Assembly: GCA_964036045.1 (NCBI GenBank)
Contig: CAXIWF010000193.1
Location: 1-64,000, forward strand
DNA: 64,000 nt
Direction: 5' to 3'
Source: Eutreptiella sp. 'Long Island Sound 2002'
Taxonomy: Eukaryota; Euglenozoa; Euglenophyceae; Eutreptiales; Eutreptiaceae
Positions 12,234 to 25,700 of this stretch are shown here, piece after piece (position 1 is the stretch's first letter; each line of letters opens with the position of its first letter). The notes under the pieces were generated by a model, which did not search any database, was not told where the DNA came from, and saw only the letters and a list, made by a program, of their open reading frames with translations. The position numbers and the translations under genes are program-made.

Positions 12234-15200
12234 GAAGTGGTCGCGAAGTGGTCGCGAAGGTTGCGGAGTGGTCGCAAAGTGGTCGCGAAGTGGTCGCGAA
12301 GTTGTCGCGAAGTGGTCGCAATTGTAGTGAGGTGGTCGCGAAGTGGTCGCGAAGTGGTCGCGAAGTGGTCGCGAAGTGGTCCTGAAGTGGTCGCGAAGTG
12401 GTCCCGAAGTGGTCACGAAGTGGTCGCGAAGTGGTCGCGAAGTGGTCGCGAAAAGGTCGCGAAGTGGTCGCGAAGTGGTCGCAATTGTCGCGAAGTGGTC
12501 GCGAAGTGGTCGCGAAGTGGTCGCGAAGTGGTCGCGAAGTGGTCGCGAAGTGGTCGCGAAGTGGTCGCGAAGGTTGCGAAGTAATCGCGAAGTGGTCGCG
12601 AAGTGGTCGCGAAGTGGTCGCGAAGTGGTCGCGAACTGGTTGCGAAGTAGTCGCGAAATGGTCGCGAAGTGGTCGCGAAGTGGTCGCCAAGTGGTCGCGA
12701 AGTGTCGCGAAGTGGTTGCGAAGTGGTTGCGAAGTGGTCGCGAAATGGTCGCGAAGTGGTCGCGAAGTGGTCGCGAAGTGGTCGCGAAGTGTCGCGAAGT
12801 GGTTGCGAAGTGGTTGCGAAGTGGTCGCGAAGTGGTCGCGAAGTGGTCGCGAACTGGTCGCGAAGTGGTCGCAAAGTGGTCGCGGAGTGGTCGCGAAGTG
12901 GTCGCGAAGTGGTCGCGAAGTGGTCGCGAAGTGGTCGCGAAGTGGTCGCAATTGTCGCGAAGTGGTCGCGGAATGGTCGCGAAGTGGTCGCGAAGTGGTC
13001 GCAATTGTCGCAAAGTGGTCGCGGAATGGTCGCGAAGTGGTCGCGAAGTGGTCGCGAACCGGTCGCGAACCGGTCGCGAAGTGGTCGCGGAGTGGTCGTG
13101 AAGTGGTTGCGAAGTGGTTGCGAAGTTTGCGAAGTGGTCGCGAAGTGGTCGCGAAGTGGTCGCAATTGTTGCGAAATGGTCGCGAAGTGGTCTCGAAGTG
13201 GTCGCGAAGTGGTCGCGAAGTGGTCGCGAAGTGGTCGCGAAGTGGTCGCGAAGTGGTCGCAATTGTCGCGAAGTGGTCGCGAAGTGGTCGCGAAGTAGTC
13301 GCGAAGGTTGCCAAGTGGTCGCGAAGTGGTCGCGAAGTGGTCGCGAAGTAGTCGCGAAGGTTGCCAAGTGGTCGCGAAGTGGTCGCGAAGTGGCCGCGAA
13401 GTGGTCGCGAAGTGGTCGCGAAGTGGTCGCGAAGTGGTCGCGAAGTGGTCGCGAAGTGGTCGTGAACTGATCGCGAATTGGTCGCGCACTGGTCGCGAAG
13501 TGGTCGCGGAGTGGTCGCGGAGTGGTCGCGGAGTTGTCGCGGAGTGGTCGCGGAGTGGTCGCGGAGTGGTCGCGACGTGGTCGCGAAGTGGTCGCCAAGT
13601 GGTCGCGAAGTGGTCGCGAAGTGGTCGCGAAGTGGTCGCGAAGTGGTCGCGGAGTGGTCGCGAAGTGGTCGCGGAGTGGGGTGGTCCCGGACTGGTGGCG
13701 GGGTGGTCGCGGAGTCATCGCGGAGTGGTCGCGGAGTGGTCGCGAAGTGGTCGCGAAGTGGTCGCGAAGTGGTCGCGAAGTGGTCGCGAAGTGGTCGCAA
13801 TTATCGCCAGGTGGTCGTGAAGTGGTCGCGAAGTGGTGGCGAAGTGGTCGCGAAGTGGTCGCGAAGTGGTCGGGAAGTGGTCGCAATTGTCGCGAAGTGG
13901 TCGCGAAGTGGTCGCCAAGTGGTCGCGAAGTGGTCGCGAAGTGGTCGCGAAGTGGTCGCGAGGGTTGCGAATTGGTCGCGAAGTGGTCGCGAAGTGGTCG
14001 CGAAGTGGTCGCGAAGTGGTCGCGAACTGGTTGCGAAGTGGTCGCAAAGTCGTCGCGAAGTGGTCGCGAAGTGGTCGCGAAGTGGTCGCGAAGGTTGCGA
14101 AGTGGTTGCAAAGTGGTCGCGAAGTGGTCGCGAAGTGGTCGCGAAGCTGTCGCGAAGTGGTCGCAATTGTCGTGAGGTGGTCGCGAAGTGGTCGCGAAGT
14201 GGTCGCGAAGTGGTTGCGAAGTGGTCCTGAAGTGGTCGCGAAGTGGTCGCGAAGTGGTCACGAAGTCATCGCGAAGTGGTCGCGAAGCGGTCGCGAAGTG
14301 GTCGCGAAGTGGTCGCGAAGTGGTCGCAATTGTCGCGAAGTGGTCGCGAAGTGGTCGCGAAGTAATCGCGAAGTGGTCGCGAAGTGGTCGCGAAGTGGTC
14401 GCGAAGTGGTCGCGAACTGGTTGCGAAGTGGTCGCGAAGTGGTCGCGAAGTGGTCGCGAAGTGGTCGCGAAGTGGTCGCGAAGGTTGCGAAGTGGTTGCG
14501 AAGTGGTCGCGAAGTGGCCACGAAGTGGTCGCGAAGTGGTCCCGAAGGTTGCGAAGTGGTCGCGAAGTGGTCGCGAAGTGGTCGCGAAGTGGTCGCGAAG
14601 TGGTCGCAATTGTCGCGAGGTGGTCGCGAGTGGTCGCGAAGTGGTCGCGAAGTGGTCGCGAAGTGGTCGCGAAGTGGTCACGAAGTGGTCGCGAAGTGGT
14701 CGCGATGTGGTAGCGAAGTGGTCGCGAAGTGGTCGCGAAGTGGTCGCGAGGTGGTCGCGAAGTTGTCGCGAAGTGGTCGCGAAGTGGTCGCGAAGTGGTC
14801 GCGAAGTGGTCGCGAAGTGGTCGCAATTGGCGCGAAGTGGTCGCGAAGTGGTCGCGAAGTGGTCGCGAAGTGGTCGCGAAGTGGTTGCGAAGTGGTCGCG
14901 AAGTGGTCGCGAAGTGGTCGCGGGGTGGTCGCGAAGTGTCGCGAAGTGGTTGCGAAGTGGTTGCGAAGTGGTCGCGAAGTGGTCGCGAAGTGGTCGCGAA
15001 GTGGTCGCGAAGTGGTCGCGAAGTGGTCGCGAAGTGGTCGCGAAGTGGTCGCGAAGTGGTCGCGAAGTGGTCGCGAAGTGGTTGCGAACGTTGCGAAGTG
15101 GTCGCGAAGTGGTCGCGAAGTGGTCGCAATTTTTCGCGAAATGGTCGCGAAGTGGTCGCGAAGTGGTGGCGAAGTGGTCGCGAAGTGGTCGCGAAGTGGT

Positions 15201-16137
15201 TGCGAAGTGGTCGCGAAGTGGTCGCAATTGTCGCGAAGTGGTCGCGAAGTGGTCGCGAAGTAGTCGCGAAGGTTGCGAAGTGGTCGGGAATTGGTCGCGA
15301 AGTGGTCGCGCACTGGTCGCGAAGGTTGCGAAGTGGTCGCGAATTGGTCGCGAAGTGATCGCGGAGTGGTCGCGAAGTGGTCGCGAAGTGGTCGCGAAGT
15401 GGTCGCGAAGTGGTCGCGCACTGGTCGCGAAGTGGTCGTGAACTGATCGCGAACTGGTCGCGCACTGGTCGCGAAGTGGTCGCGGAGTTGTCGCGGAGTG
15501 GTCGCGGAGTGGTCGCGAAGTGGTCGCGAAGTGGTCGCCAAGTGGTCGCGAAGTGGTCGCGAAGTGGTCGCGAAGTGGTCGCAAAGTGGTCGCGAAGTGG
15601 TCGCGAAGTGGTCGCGGAGTGGGGTGGTCGCGGACGGGTCGCGGGGTGGTCGCGGAGTGGTCGCGGAGTGGTCGCGGAGTGGTGGCGAGGTGGTCGCGAA
15701 GTGGTCGCGAAGTGGTCGCGAAGTGGTCGCGAAGTGGTCGCGAAGTGGTCGCGAAGTGGTCGTGAAGTGGTCGCGAAGTGGTCGCGAAGTGGTCGCGAAG
15801 TGGTCTCGAAGTGGTCGCGAAGTGGTCGCGAAGTGGTCGCGAAGTGGTCGCGGAGTGGTCGCAATTGTCGCGAAGTGGTCGCGAATGGCTCCCGAAGTGG
15901 TCGCGAAGTGGTCGCTAAGTGGTCGCCAAGTGGTCGCGAAGTGGTCGCGAAGTGGTCGCGGACTGGAGTGGTCGCGGAGTGGTCGCGGAGTGGTCGCGGA
16001 GTGGTCGCCGAGTGGTCGCGGAGTGGTCGCGGAGTGGTCGCGGAGTGGTCGCGAAGTGGTCGCGAAGTGGTCGCGAAGTCGTCGCGAAGTGGTCGCGAAG
16101 TGGTCGCGAAGTGGTCGCGAGTGGTCGCGAAGTGGTA

Positions 16138-19100
16138 GGGGGGCGAGGGGGGGCGAGGGGGGGCGATGGCGGGCGATGGGGGGCGATGGGGGGCGATGGG
16201 GGCAATCGGGGGCGATGGGGGGCGATGGGTGGCGAGGGCGGGCGAGGGGGGGCCAGGGGGGGCGATGGGGGGCGAGGGGGGGGCGATGGGGCGCGAGGGG
16301 GGGCAAGGGGGGGCGATGGGGGGCCAGGGGGGGCGATGGGGGGCGATGGGGGGCGATGGCGGGCGAGGGCGGCGGTGGGGGGCGGTGGAGGGCGGTGGGG
16401 GGCGATGGGGGGTGATGGGGGCGATGGGGGGCTATCGGGGGCGATCGGGGGCGATGGGGGCGATGGGGGGAGATGCGGGGGCGATGGGGGGCGATGGGTG
16501 GCGAGGGGGGCGATGCGGGGCGATGGGGGGCGATCGGGGGCGAGGGGGGGCGATGGGGGGCGAAGGGGGGCGTTGGGGGGCGGTGGGGAGCGATGGGGGG
16601 CGATGGGGGGCGATGGGGGGCGATGGGGGGCGATGGGGGGCGACGGGGGGCGATGGGGGGGCGATGGTGGGCGATGGGGGGCGATCGGGCGCGATCGCGG
16701 GCGATGGGGGGCGATGGGGGCGAGGGGGGCGAGGGGGGGCGATGGGGGGCGATGGGGGCTAGGGGGGGCGAGGGGGGGCGATGGGTGGCTTTGGGGGGCG
16801 ATGGGGGGCAATGAGGGGGCAATGGGGGGGCGATGGGGGGGCGATGGGGGGCGATGGGGGGCGATGGGGGGCGATGGGGGGCGATGGGGGGGCGATGGGG
16901 GGCGATCAGGGGCGATCGGGGGCGATCGGGGGCGATGGGGGCTGAGGGGGGCGAGGGGGGGCGATGGATGGCGATGGGGGCGATGGGGGGTGAGGGGGGG
17001 CGAGGGGGGCGAGGGGGGCGACCGGGGGCGATGGGGGGCGATGGGGGGCGAGGGGGGGCGAGGGGGGGCGATGGGGGGCGATGGGGCGAGGGGGGGCGAT
17101 GGGGGGCGATGGGGGGCAATTGGGGGCAATGGGGGGCGAGGGGGGCGATGGGGGGCGAGGGGGGGCAAGGGGGGCGATGGGGGGCGATGGGGGGCGTGGG
17201 GGGGAGATGGGGGGCGATGGGGGGCAATTTGGGGGCAATGGGGGGCGAGGGGGGCGATGGGGGGCGAGGGGGGCAAGGGGGGGCGAGGGGGGGCGAGGGG
17301 GGGCGATGGGGGGCGGTGGGGGGCGAGGGGGGCAATTGGTGGCGATCGGGGGCGATCGGGGGCGATGGAGGGCGATGGGGGGCGAGGGGGGGCCAGGGGG
17401 GGCGGGGGGCGGCGATGGGGGGCAATGGGGGGGCGATGGGGGGCGATGGGGGCGATGGGGGGCGATCAGGGGCGATGGGGGGCGATGGGGGGCGATGGGG
17501 GCCAGGGGGTGCGAGGGGGGGCGATGGGGGGCGATGGGGGGCAACTGGGGGCAATGGGGGGCGATGGGGGGCGATGGGGGCGAGGGGGGGCGATGGGGGG
17601 GGATGAGGGGCGATGGGGGGCGATGGGGGGCGATGGGGGGCGAGGGGGGGCGTTGGGTGGCGATGGGGGGCGATGGGAGGCGATTGGGGGCGATGGGGGG
17701 TGCTGGGGGGCGATGGGGGGCGATGGGGGGGCGATCGGGGGCGATCGGGGGCGATCGGGGGCGAGGGGGGGCGAGGGGGGGCGAGGGGGGGCGATGGGGG
17801 CGAAGGGGGGCGATGGGGGGTGAGGGGGATGAGGGGGGGCGAGGGGGGGCGAGGGGGGCGATCTGGGCGATGGGGAGCGAGGAGGGCGAGGGGGGCGAGG
17901 GGAGGCGATTGGGGGCGACGGGGGGCGAGGGGGGCGATGGCGGGGCGATGGGGGGCGATGGGGGGCGATGGGGGGCGAGGGGGGTTTGGGGGCAATTGGG
18001 GGAGATGGGGGGCGATGAGGGGCGATGGGGGGCGATGGGGGGCGATCGGGGGCAATGGGGGGCGATGTGGGGCGATGGGGGGCGAGGGGGGTGCGATGGG
18101 GGGCGAGGGGGGCGAGGGGGGGCAATGGGTGGCGTTGGGGGGTGATGGGGGGCGATGGGAGGCGATGGGGGGCAATGGGGGGGCGAGAGGGGGCGAGGGG
18201 GGGTGCTGGGGGCGATGGGGGGCTATCAGGGGCGATCGGGGGCGATGGGGGGGCGATGGGGGGAGATGGGGGGGCAATGGGGGGCGATGGGGGGCGATGG
18301 GTGGCGAGGGGGGGCGATGGGGGGCAATGGGGGGCGAGGGGGGGCGAGGGGGGCGATGGGGGCGATGGGGGGCGAGGGGGGGCGAGGGGGGCGATTGGGG
18401 GCGATGGGGGGCAATGGGGGGCAATGGGGGGGCAATGGGGGGGCGATGGGGGGCGAGAGGGGGCGAGCGGGGGTGATGGGGGCGATGGGGGGCGATCGGG
18501 GGCGATGGGGGGCGATGGGGGGAGATGGGGGGCAATGGCGGGCCATGGGGGGCGATGGGTGGCGAGGGGGGCGATGCGGGGCGATGGGGGGCGATGGGGG
18601 GCGAAGGGGGGCGTTTGGGGGGCGAGGGGGGCGAGGGGGGGCGGTGGGGAGCGATGGGGGGCGGTGGGGGCGATTGGGGGCGATGGGGGGCAATGGGGGG
18701 GCGCTGGGGGGCGATGGGTGGCGAGGGGGGCGATGGGGGGCGATGGGTGGCAATGGGGGGCGATGGGGGGCAATGGGGGGCAATGGGGGGGCAATGGGGG
18801 GGCGATGGGGGGCGAGAGGGGGCGAGCGGGGGTGATGGGGGGCGATGGGGGGCTATCGGGGCGATCGGGGGCGATGGGGGGCAATGGGGGGGATGGGGGG
18901 GCAATGGGGGGCGATGGGGGGCGATGGGTGGCGAGGGGGGGCGATGCGGGGCGATGAGGGGGCGATGGGGGCCGAAGGGGGCGTTTGAGGGGCGAGGGGG
19001 GCGGTGGGGAGCGATGCGGGGCGGTGGGGGGCGATGGGGGGCAATGGGGGGCGCTGGGGGGCGAGGGGGGCGATGGGGGGCGATGGAGGCGAGGGGGTTC

Positions 19101-20883
19101 GAGAGGGTGCGAGGGGGGCGAGGGGGGGCGATGGGGGACAATGGGGGGCGGTGGGTGGCGAGGGGGGCGAGGGGGGTGATGGGGGGCGAGGGGGGGGCGA
19201 TGGGGGGCGATGGGGGCGCGATGGAGGGCAATGGGGGGAAATGGGGGGCGAGGGGGGGCGAGGGGGGGCGAGGGGGAGCGATGGGGGGCGAGGGGGAGCG
19301 ATGGGGGGCGAGGGGGGGCGACGGGGGGCGATGGGGGGCGATGGGGGGCGAGGGGGGGCAATGGGGGCGATCGGGGGCGATAGGGGGCGAGGGGGGGCGA
19401 TGGGTGGCGAAGGTGGGCGAGGGGGGGCGACCGGGGGCGATTGGGGGCGGTGGGGGGCGATGGGGGGCGACCGGGGCGATTGGGGGCTATGGGGGGCGAT
19501 GTGGGGCGAGGGGGGGTGAGGGGGGGCGAGGGGGGGCGATCGGGGGCGATGGGGGGCGAGGGGGGCGAGGGGGGGCGATAGGGGGCGGGGGGAGGCGAGG
19601 GGGGGCGAGAGGGGGTGATGGGGGGCGATGGGGGGCGATGGGGGGCAAGGGGGGGTTGGGGCAATTGGGGGCGACGGGGGCGATGGGGGGCGATGGGGGG
19701 CGATGGGGGGCAATTGGGGGCCATGGGGGGCGATAGGGGGCGATGGGGGGCGAGGGGGGTACCTGGGGGGGGATGGGGGGCGATGGGGGCGATGGGGGGC
19801 GGTGGGGGGCGATGGGAGCGATTGGGGGCGATGGGGGGCGATGGGGGGCGACGGGGGGCGATGGGGGGGCGATGGTGGGCGATGGGTGGCGTTGGAGGGC
19901 GATCGGGGGCGATGGGGGGCGATGGGGGGCGAGGGGGGGCGAGGGGGGGCGAGGGGGGCGATGGGGGGCGATGGGGGGCACGGGGGGGCGAGGGGGGGCG
20001 ATGGGGGGCGATGGGGGGCGAGGGGGGGCGATGGGTGGCGTTGGGGGCGATGGGGGGCGATGGGAGGCGATGGGGGGCAATGGGGGGGCAATGGGGGGGC
20101 GATGGGGGGCGAGAGGGTGCGAGGGGGGGTTATGGGGGGCGATGGGGGGCTATCAGGGGCGATCGGGGGCGATGGGGGGCGATGGGCGGAGATGGGGGGG
20201 CAATGGGGGGCGATGGGGGGCGATGGGTGGGGAGGGGGGCGATGCGGGGCGATGGGGGGCGATGGGGGGCGAGGGGGGGCGATAGGGGGCGAAGGGGGGC
20301 GTTTGGGGGGCAAGGGGGGGCGATGGGGAGCACTGGGGGGCGGTGGGGGGCGATGGGTGGCGATGGGTGGCAATCGGGGGGCGCTGGGGGGCGAGGGGGG
20401 CGATGGGGGGCGATGGGGCGAGGGGGGGCGATGGGGGACAATGTGGGGCGATTGGTGGCGAGGGAGGGCGAGGGGGGGTGATGGGGGGCGAGGGGGGCGG
20501 GGGGGGGCGAGGGGGGGCGATGGGGGGCGATGGGGGCGCGATGGAGGGCAATGGGGGGAAATTGGGGGCGAGGGGGGGCGATGGGGACCGCTGGGGGGGA
20601 GGGGGGGCGATGGGGGGCGAGGGGGGGCGATGGGGGGCGATGGGGGCGAGGGGGGCGAGTGGGGGCGAGGGGGAGCGATGGGGGCGAGGGGGGGCGATCG
20701 GGGGCGATGGGGGCGAGGGCGGGCGAATGGGGGGCGATGGGGGGCGAGGGGTGGCGAGGGGTGGCGACCGGGGCGATGGGGGGGCGGTGGGGGGGGGGGG
20801 CGAGATGGGGGGCGATGGGGGGGGGGGGGGGGGGGGGGGGCGAGGGGGGGCGACGGGGGCGGGGGGCGGTGGGGGGGTGGGAG
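16138..20883 (+). repeat. Satellite family A, block A2
   Basis: Tandem G-rich 10-bp units as in A1, with local variants such as GGGGGCCAGG and CAATGGGGGG. The left junction reads AGTGGTAGGGGGGCGAGG and matches the left edge of the block at 49474. Near 20820-20840 an almost pure G run lies just before the assembly gap. No coding signal is seen. Confidence 0.95.
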
Positions 20884-21083
20884 NNNNNNNNNNNNNNNNN
20901 NNNNNNNNNNNNNNNNNNNNNNNNNNNNNNNNNNNNNNNNNNNNNNNNNNNNNNNNNNNNNNNNNNNNNNNNNNNNNNNNNNNNNNNNNNNNNNNNNNNN
21001 NNNNNNNNNNNNNNNNNNNNNNNNNNNNNNNNNNNNNNNNNNNNNNNNNNNNNNNNNNNNNNNNNNNNNNNNNNNNNNNNNNN
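20884..21083. other. Assembly gap (200 N)
   Basis: Exactly 200 N. The left flank is family A with very long G runs and the right flank is family B, so an A-to-B junction is hidden here. The true missing length is unknown; the round number suggests a placeholder. Confidence 0.99.
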
Positions 21084-22772
21084 GTCGCGAAGTGGTCGCG
21101 AAGTGGTGGCGAAGTGGTTGCAAAGTGGTCGCGAAGTGGTCGCGAAGTGGTCGCGAAGTGGTCGCGAAGTGGTGGCGAAGTGGTCGCGAAGTGGTCGCGA
21201 AGTGGTCGCGAAGTTGTCGCGAAGTGGTCGCGAAGTGGTCGCGAAGTAGTCGCGAAGTGGTTTCGAAATGGTCGCGAAGTGGTCGCGAAGTGGTGGCGAA
21301 GTGGTTGCAAAGTGGTCGCGAAGTGGTCGCGAAGTGGTCGCGAAGTGGTCCCCAAGTGGTTGCGAAGTGACCGCGAAGTGGTCGCGAAGTGGTCGCCAAC
21401 TGGCCGCGAAGAGGTGGCAAAGTGCTCACGACGTGGTCGCGACGTGGTGGCGACCTGGTCGCGAAGTGTTGGCGAAGTGGTCGCGAAGTGGTCGCGACGT
21501 GGTCGCAAAGTGGTCGCGAAGTGGTCGCGAAGTGGTCGCGAAGTGGTCGCGAAGTGGTCGCGAAGTGGTCGGGAAGTGGTCGCGAAGTGGTGGCGAAGTG
21601 GTCGGGAAGTGGTCGCGAGGTTGTCGCGAAGAGGTGGTGAAGAGGTGGCGAAGTGGTCGTGAAGTGGTCGCGAAGTAGTCGCGAAGTGGTCGCCAAGTGG
21701 TCGCGAAGTGGTCGCGAAGTGGTCGCGAAGTGGTCGCGAAGTGGTCGGGAAGTGGTCGCGAAGTCATCGCGAAGTGGTCGCGATGTCATGGCGACGTGGT
21801 TGCGATGTGGTCGCGAAGTGGTCGCGAAGTGGTCGCGAAGTGGTCGCAAAGTGGTCGGGAAGTGGTCGCGAAGTGGTCGCGAATCAGTCGTGAAGTGGTT
21901 TCGAAATGGTCGCGAAGTGGTCGCGAAGTGGTGGCGAAATGGTTGCAAAGTGGTCGCGGAGTGGTCGCGAAGTGGTCGCGAAGTGGTCCCGAAGTGGTCG
22001 CGAAGTGACCGCGAAGTGGTCGCGAAGTGGTCGCGAAGTGGTCGCGAAGAGGTGGCAAAGTGCTCACGACGTCCTCGCGACGTGGTGGCGACATGGTCGC
22101 GAAGTGTTGGCGAAGTGGTGGCGAAGTGGTCGCGACGTGGTCGCAAAGTGGTCGCGAAGTGGTCGCGAAGTGGTCGCGAAGTGGTCGCGAAGTGGTCGCG
22201 AAGTGGTCGCGAAGTGGTCGCGAAGTGGTCGCGAAGTGGTCGCGAAGTGGTCCGGAAGTGGTCGCGAGTTGGTCGCGAAGAGGTGGTGAAGAGGTGGCGA
22301 AGTGGTCGTGAAGTGGTCGCGAAGTGGTCGCGAAGTGGTCGCGAAGTGGTCGCGAAGTGGTCGCGAAGAGGTGGTGAAGTGGTCGCGAAGTGGTCGCGAA
22401 GTGGTCGCGAAGTGGTCGCGAAGTGGTCGCGAAGTGGTCGCGAAGTGGTCGCGAAGTGGTCGCGAAGTGGTCGCGAAGTGGTCGCGAAGTGGTCGCGAAG
22501 TGGTCGCGAAGTGGTCGGGAAGTGGTCGGGAAGTGGTCGCGAAGTGGTCGCGAAGTGGTCGCGATGTGGTCGCGACGTGGTTGCAACGTGGTTGCGAAGT
22601 GGTCGCGACGTGGTTGCAAAGTGGTCGCAAAGTGGTCGCGAAGGGGTCGCGAAGGGGTCGCGAAGTGGTCGCGAAGTGGTCACGAAGAGGTCGCAAAGTG
22701 GTCGCGAAGTGGTCGCGAAGTGGTCGCGAAGTGTTCGCGAAATGGTCGCGAAGTGGTCGCGAAGTGGTCGCG
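21084..22772 (+). repeat. Satellite family B, block B2 (divergent sub-type)
   Basis: Tandem 11-bp GTCGCGAAGTG units with a variant mix unlike B1 and B4. GTGGCGAAG, GTCGGGAAG, GTCGCGACG and GAAGAGGTGG are frequent, and the GTCGCAATT short unit, common in B1, is absent. The right edge (GCGATGGTGGACGGTGG) is unique among the B-to-A junctions here. Confidence 0.95.
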
Positions 22773-25700
22773 ATGGTGGACGGTGGGGGGCGATGGGGGG
22801 TGATGGGGGCAATGCGGATGCGGGGGCATGGGGGTGATGGGGGGCGATGGGGGCGACGGGCGGCGAAGGGGGGCGATGGGGGGTGATGGGGGGCGATGGG
22901 GGGCTTTCGGGGGCAATGGGGGGCCATGAGGGGCGATGGGGGGCGATGGGGGGCGAGGGGGGGCGAGATGGGGCGATGGGGGGCGAAGCGGGGCGAGGGG
23001 GGGCGATAAGGGGCGATGGGGGGCGATGGGGGGCGATGGGCAGCGATGGGGGGCGAGGGGGGGCGATCGGGGATGATGGGGGGCGATGGGGGGCAATGGG
23101 GGGCAATGGGGGGCGACTGGGGGCAATGGGGGGCAATGGGGGGCGATGGGGGGCGATCGGGGGCGATGGGAGGCGAGTGGGGGGAATGGGGGGCGATGGA
23201 GGGCGATGGGGAGCGATGGGGGGCGGTGGGGGGCGTTTTGGGGGGCGATGGGGGGGATCAAGGGGGGCGTGGGGGGGCGCTTGGAGGGCGAGGGGGGGAC
23301 GAGGTGAAGGGCGATGGGGGGGGATGGGGTGCGATCGGGGGCGATGGGGGGCGATGGGGGGCGATGGGGGGCGATGGGGGGCGATGGGGGGCGATCGGGG
23401 GCGATGGGGGGCGATGGGGGGCGATGGGGGGCGATGGGAGGCGATGGGGGGCAATTGGGGGCGTTGGGGGGCGAGCGGGGGCAATGGGGGATGGGGGGCG
23501 ATGGGTGGCGGTGGGCGGCGATGCGGGGCGATGCGGGGCGAGGGGGGGCGATGCGGGGGCGATGGGGGGCGATGGGGGGCGAGGGGAGGCAATCTGGGGC
23601 AATGGCGGGGCAATTGGGGGGCAATGAAGGGCGATGGGGGGCGATGGGGGGGCGATGGGGGGCGATGGGGGGCGATGGGGGGCGATGGGGTGCGATGGGG
23701 GGCGATGGGGGGCGGGAAGGGGCGATGGGGGGCCATGGGGGGCGGCGGGGGGCAAGGGGGGGCGAGGGGGGGCGATGGGGTGCGATGGGGGGAAATGGGG
23801 GGCAAGGGGGGGCGATGCGGGGCGATGCGGGGCGATGGAGGGCGATGGGGGGGCGATGCAGGCTGATGGGGGGCGATGGGGGGCGATGGGGGGCGACGGG
23901 GTGCGAGAGGGTGCGAGGGGGGGCGAGGGGGTGCGATGGGGGGCGATGGAGGGCGAGGGGGGGCGAGGGGGGCCAATGGGGAGCGAAGCGGGGCGATGGG
24001 GGGCGATGCAGAGCGATGGGAGGCGAGGGGGGGCAATCGGGGATGATGGGGGGCGATGGGGGCAATGGGGGGCAATGGGGGGCGACTGGGGGCAATGGGG
24101 GGCAATGGGGGGCGATTGGGGGCGATGGGGAGCCATGGGGGGCGGTGGGGGCCGTTGGGGGGCGATGGGGGGGTCAAGGGGGGCGTGGGGGGGCGCTTGG
24201 AGGGCGAGGGGGGGGCGAGGTGAAGGGCGATGGGGGGGGCGATGAGGGGGGATGGGGGGCGATGGGGGGCGATGGGGGGCGATGGGGGGCGATGGGGGGC
24301 GATGGGGGGCGATGAGGGGCGATGGGGGGCGATGGGGGGCGATGGGAGGCGATGGGGGGCAATGGGGGGCGTTGGGGGGCGAGGGGGGGCAATGGGGGAT
24401 GGGAGGCGATGGGGGGCGGTGGGCGGCGATGCGGGGCGATGCGGGGCGAGGAGGGGCGATTGGGGGCAATGGCGGGGCAATTGGGGGGCAATGGAGGGCG
24501 ATGGGGGGCGACGGGGGGGCGATGGGGGGCGAGGGGGGGCGACGGGGGGCGATGGGGGGCGATGGGGGGCGAGAAGGGGCGATCGGGGGCCATGGGGGGC
24601 GGCGGGGGGCAAGGGGGGGCGAGGGGGGGCGGTGGGGTGCGATGGGGGGAAATGGGGGGCAAGGGGGGGCGATGCGGGGCGATGCGGGGCGATGGAGGGC
24701 GAAGGGGGGGCGATGCGGGCTGATGGGGTGCGATGGGGGGAAATGGGGGGCAAGGGGGGCGATGCGGGGCGATGCGGGGCGATGGAGGGCGAAGGGGGGG
24801 CGATGCGGGCTGATGGGGGGCGATGGGGGGCGATGGGGGGCGACGGGATGCGAGAGGGTGCGAGGGGGGGCGATGGGGGGCGATGGAGGGCGATGGGGGG
24901 GCGAGGGGGGGCGAGGGGGTGCGATGGGGGGCGATGGGGGGCGATGGGGGGCGATTGGTGGCGAGGGGGGGCAATGGGGGGCGATGTGGTGGGGTGCGAT
25001 GGGGGGCGATGTGGGGCGATGGGGGGCGATGGGGGGCGAGGGGGGCGAGGGGGGGCGAGGGGGGCGATGGCGGGCGATGGGGGGCTAAGGGGAGCGATGG
25101 AGGGCGATGGGGAGCGATGGGGGGCCATGGGGGGCGATGGGAGGCGTTGGGGGGCAATGGGGGGGCGATGGGGGGCGATGGGGGGCGATAAAGGGGGGCG
25201 ATGGGGGGCGATGGCGGGCGAGGAGGGGGCGAGGGGGGCGATGGGGGGGCGATGGGGGGGCAATGGGGGGCAATGGGGGGCAATGGGGAGCGAGGGAGGG
25301 CGAGGGGGGGCGATGCGGGGCGATGGGGGGCTATCGGGGATGATGGGGGGCGATGGGGGGCGATGGGGGGCGATGGGGGCCGATGAGGGGCGATGGGGGG
25401 CGATGGGGGGCGATGGAGGCGATGGGGGGCAATGGGGGGCGTTGGGGGGCGAGGGGGGGCAATGGGGGATGGGAGGCGATGGGGGGCGGTGGGCGGCGAT
25501 GCGGGGCGATGCGGGGCGAGGAGGGGCGATTGGGGGCAATGGCGGGGCAATTGGGGGGCAATGGAGGGCGATGGGGGGCGATGGGGGGCGATGGGGGGCG
25601 AGGGGGGGCGACGGGGGGCGATGGGGGGCGATGGGGGGCGAGAAGGGGCGATCGGGGGCCATGGGGGGCGGCGGGGGGCAAGGGGGGGCGAGGGGGGGCG

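Larger units (their letters stand above)
2148..16137 (+). repeat. Satellite family B, block B1 (11-bp unit)
   Basis: About 14 kb of tandem 11-bp unit GTCGCGAAGTG, with the palindromic hexamer TCGCGA at its core. Common variants are GTTGCGAAG, GTCGCGGAG, GTGGCGAAG, and a shortened GTCGCAATT unit followed directly by GTCGCGAAG. All copies read in one orientation. The 11-bp length gives the same 11-residue cycle in all three frames of each strand ([11 protein letters not shown] on +, [11 protein letters not shown] on -). This explains a spurious 3066-codon open frame on the minus strand. Internal higher-order repeats are listed separately. No gene is seen. Confidence 0.95.
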
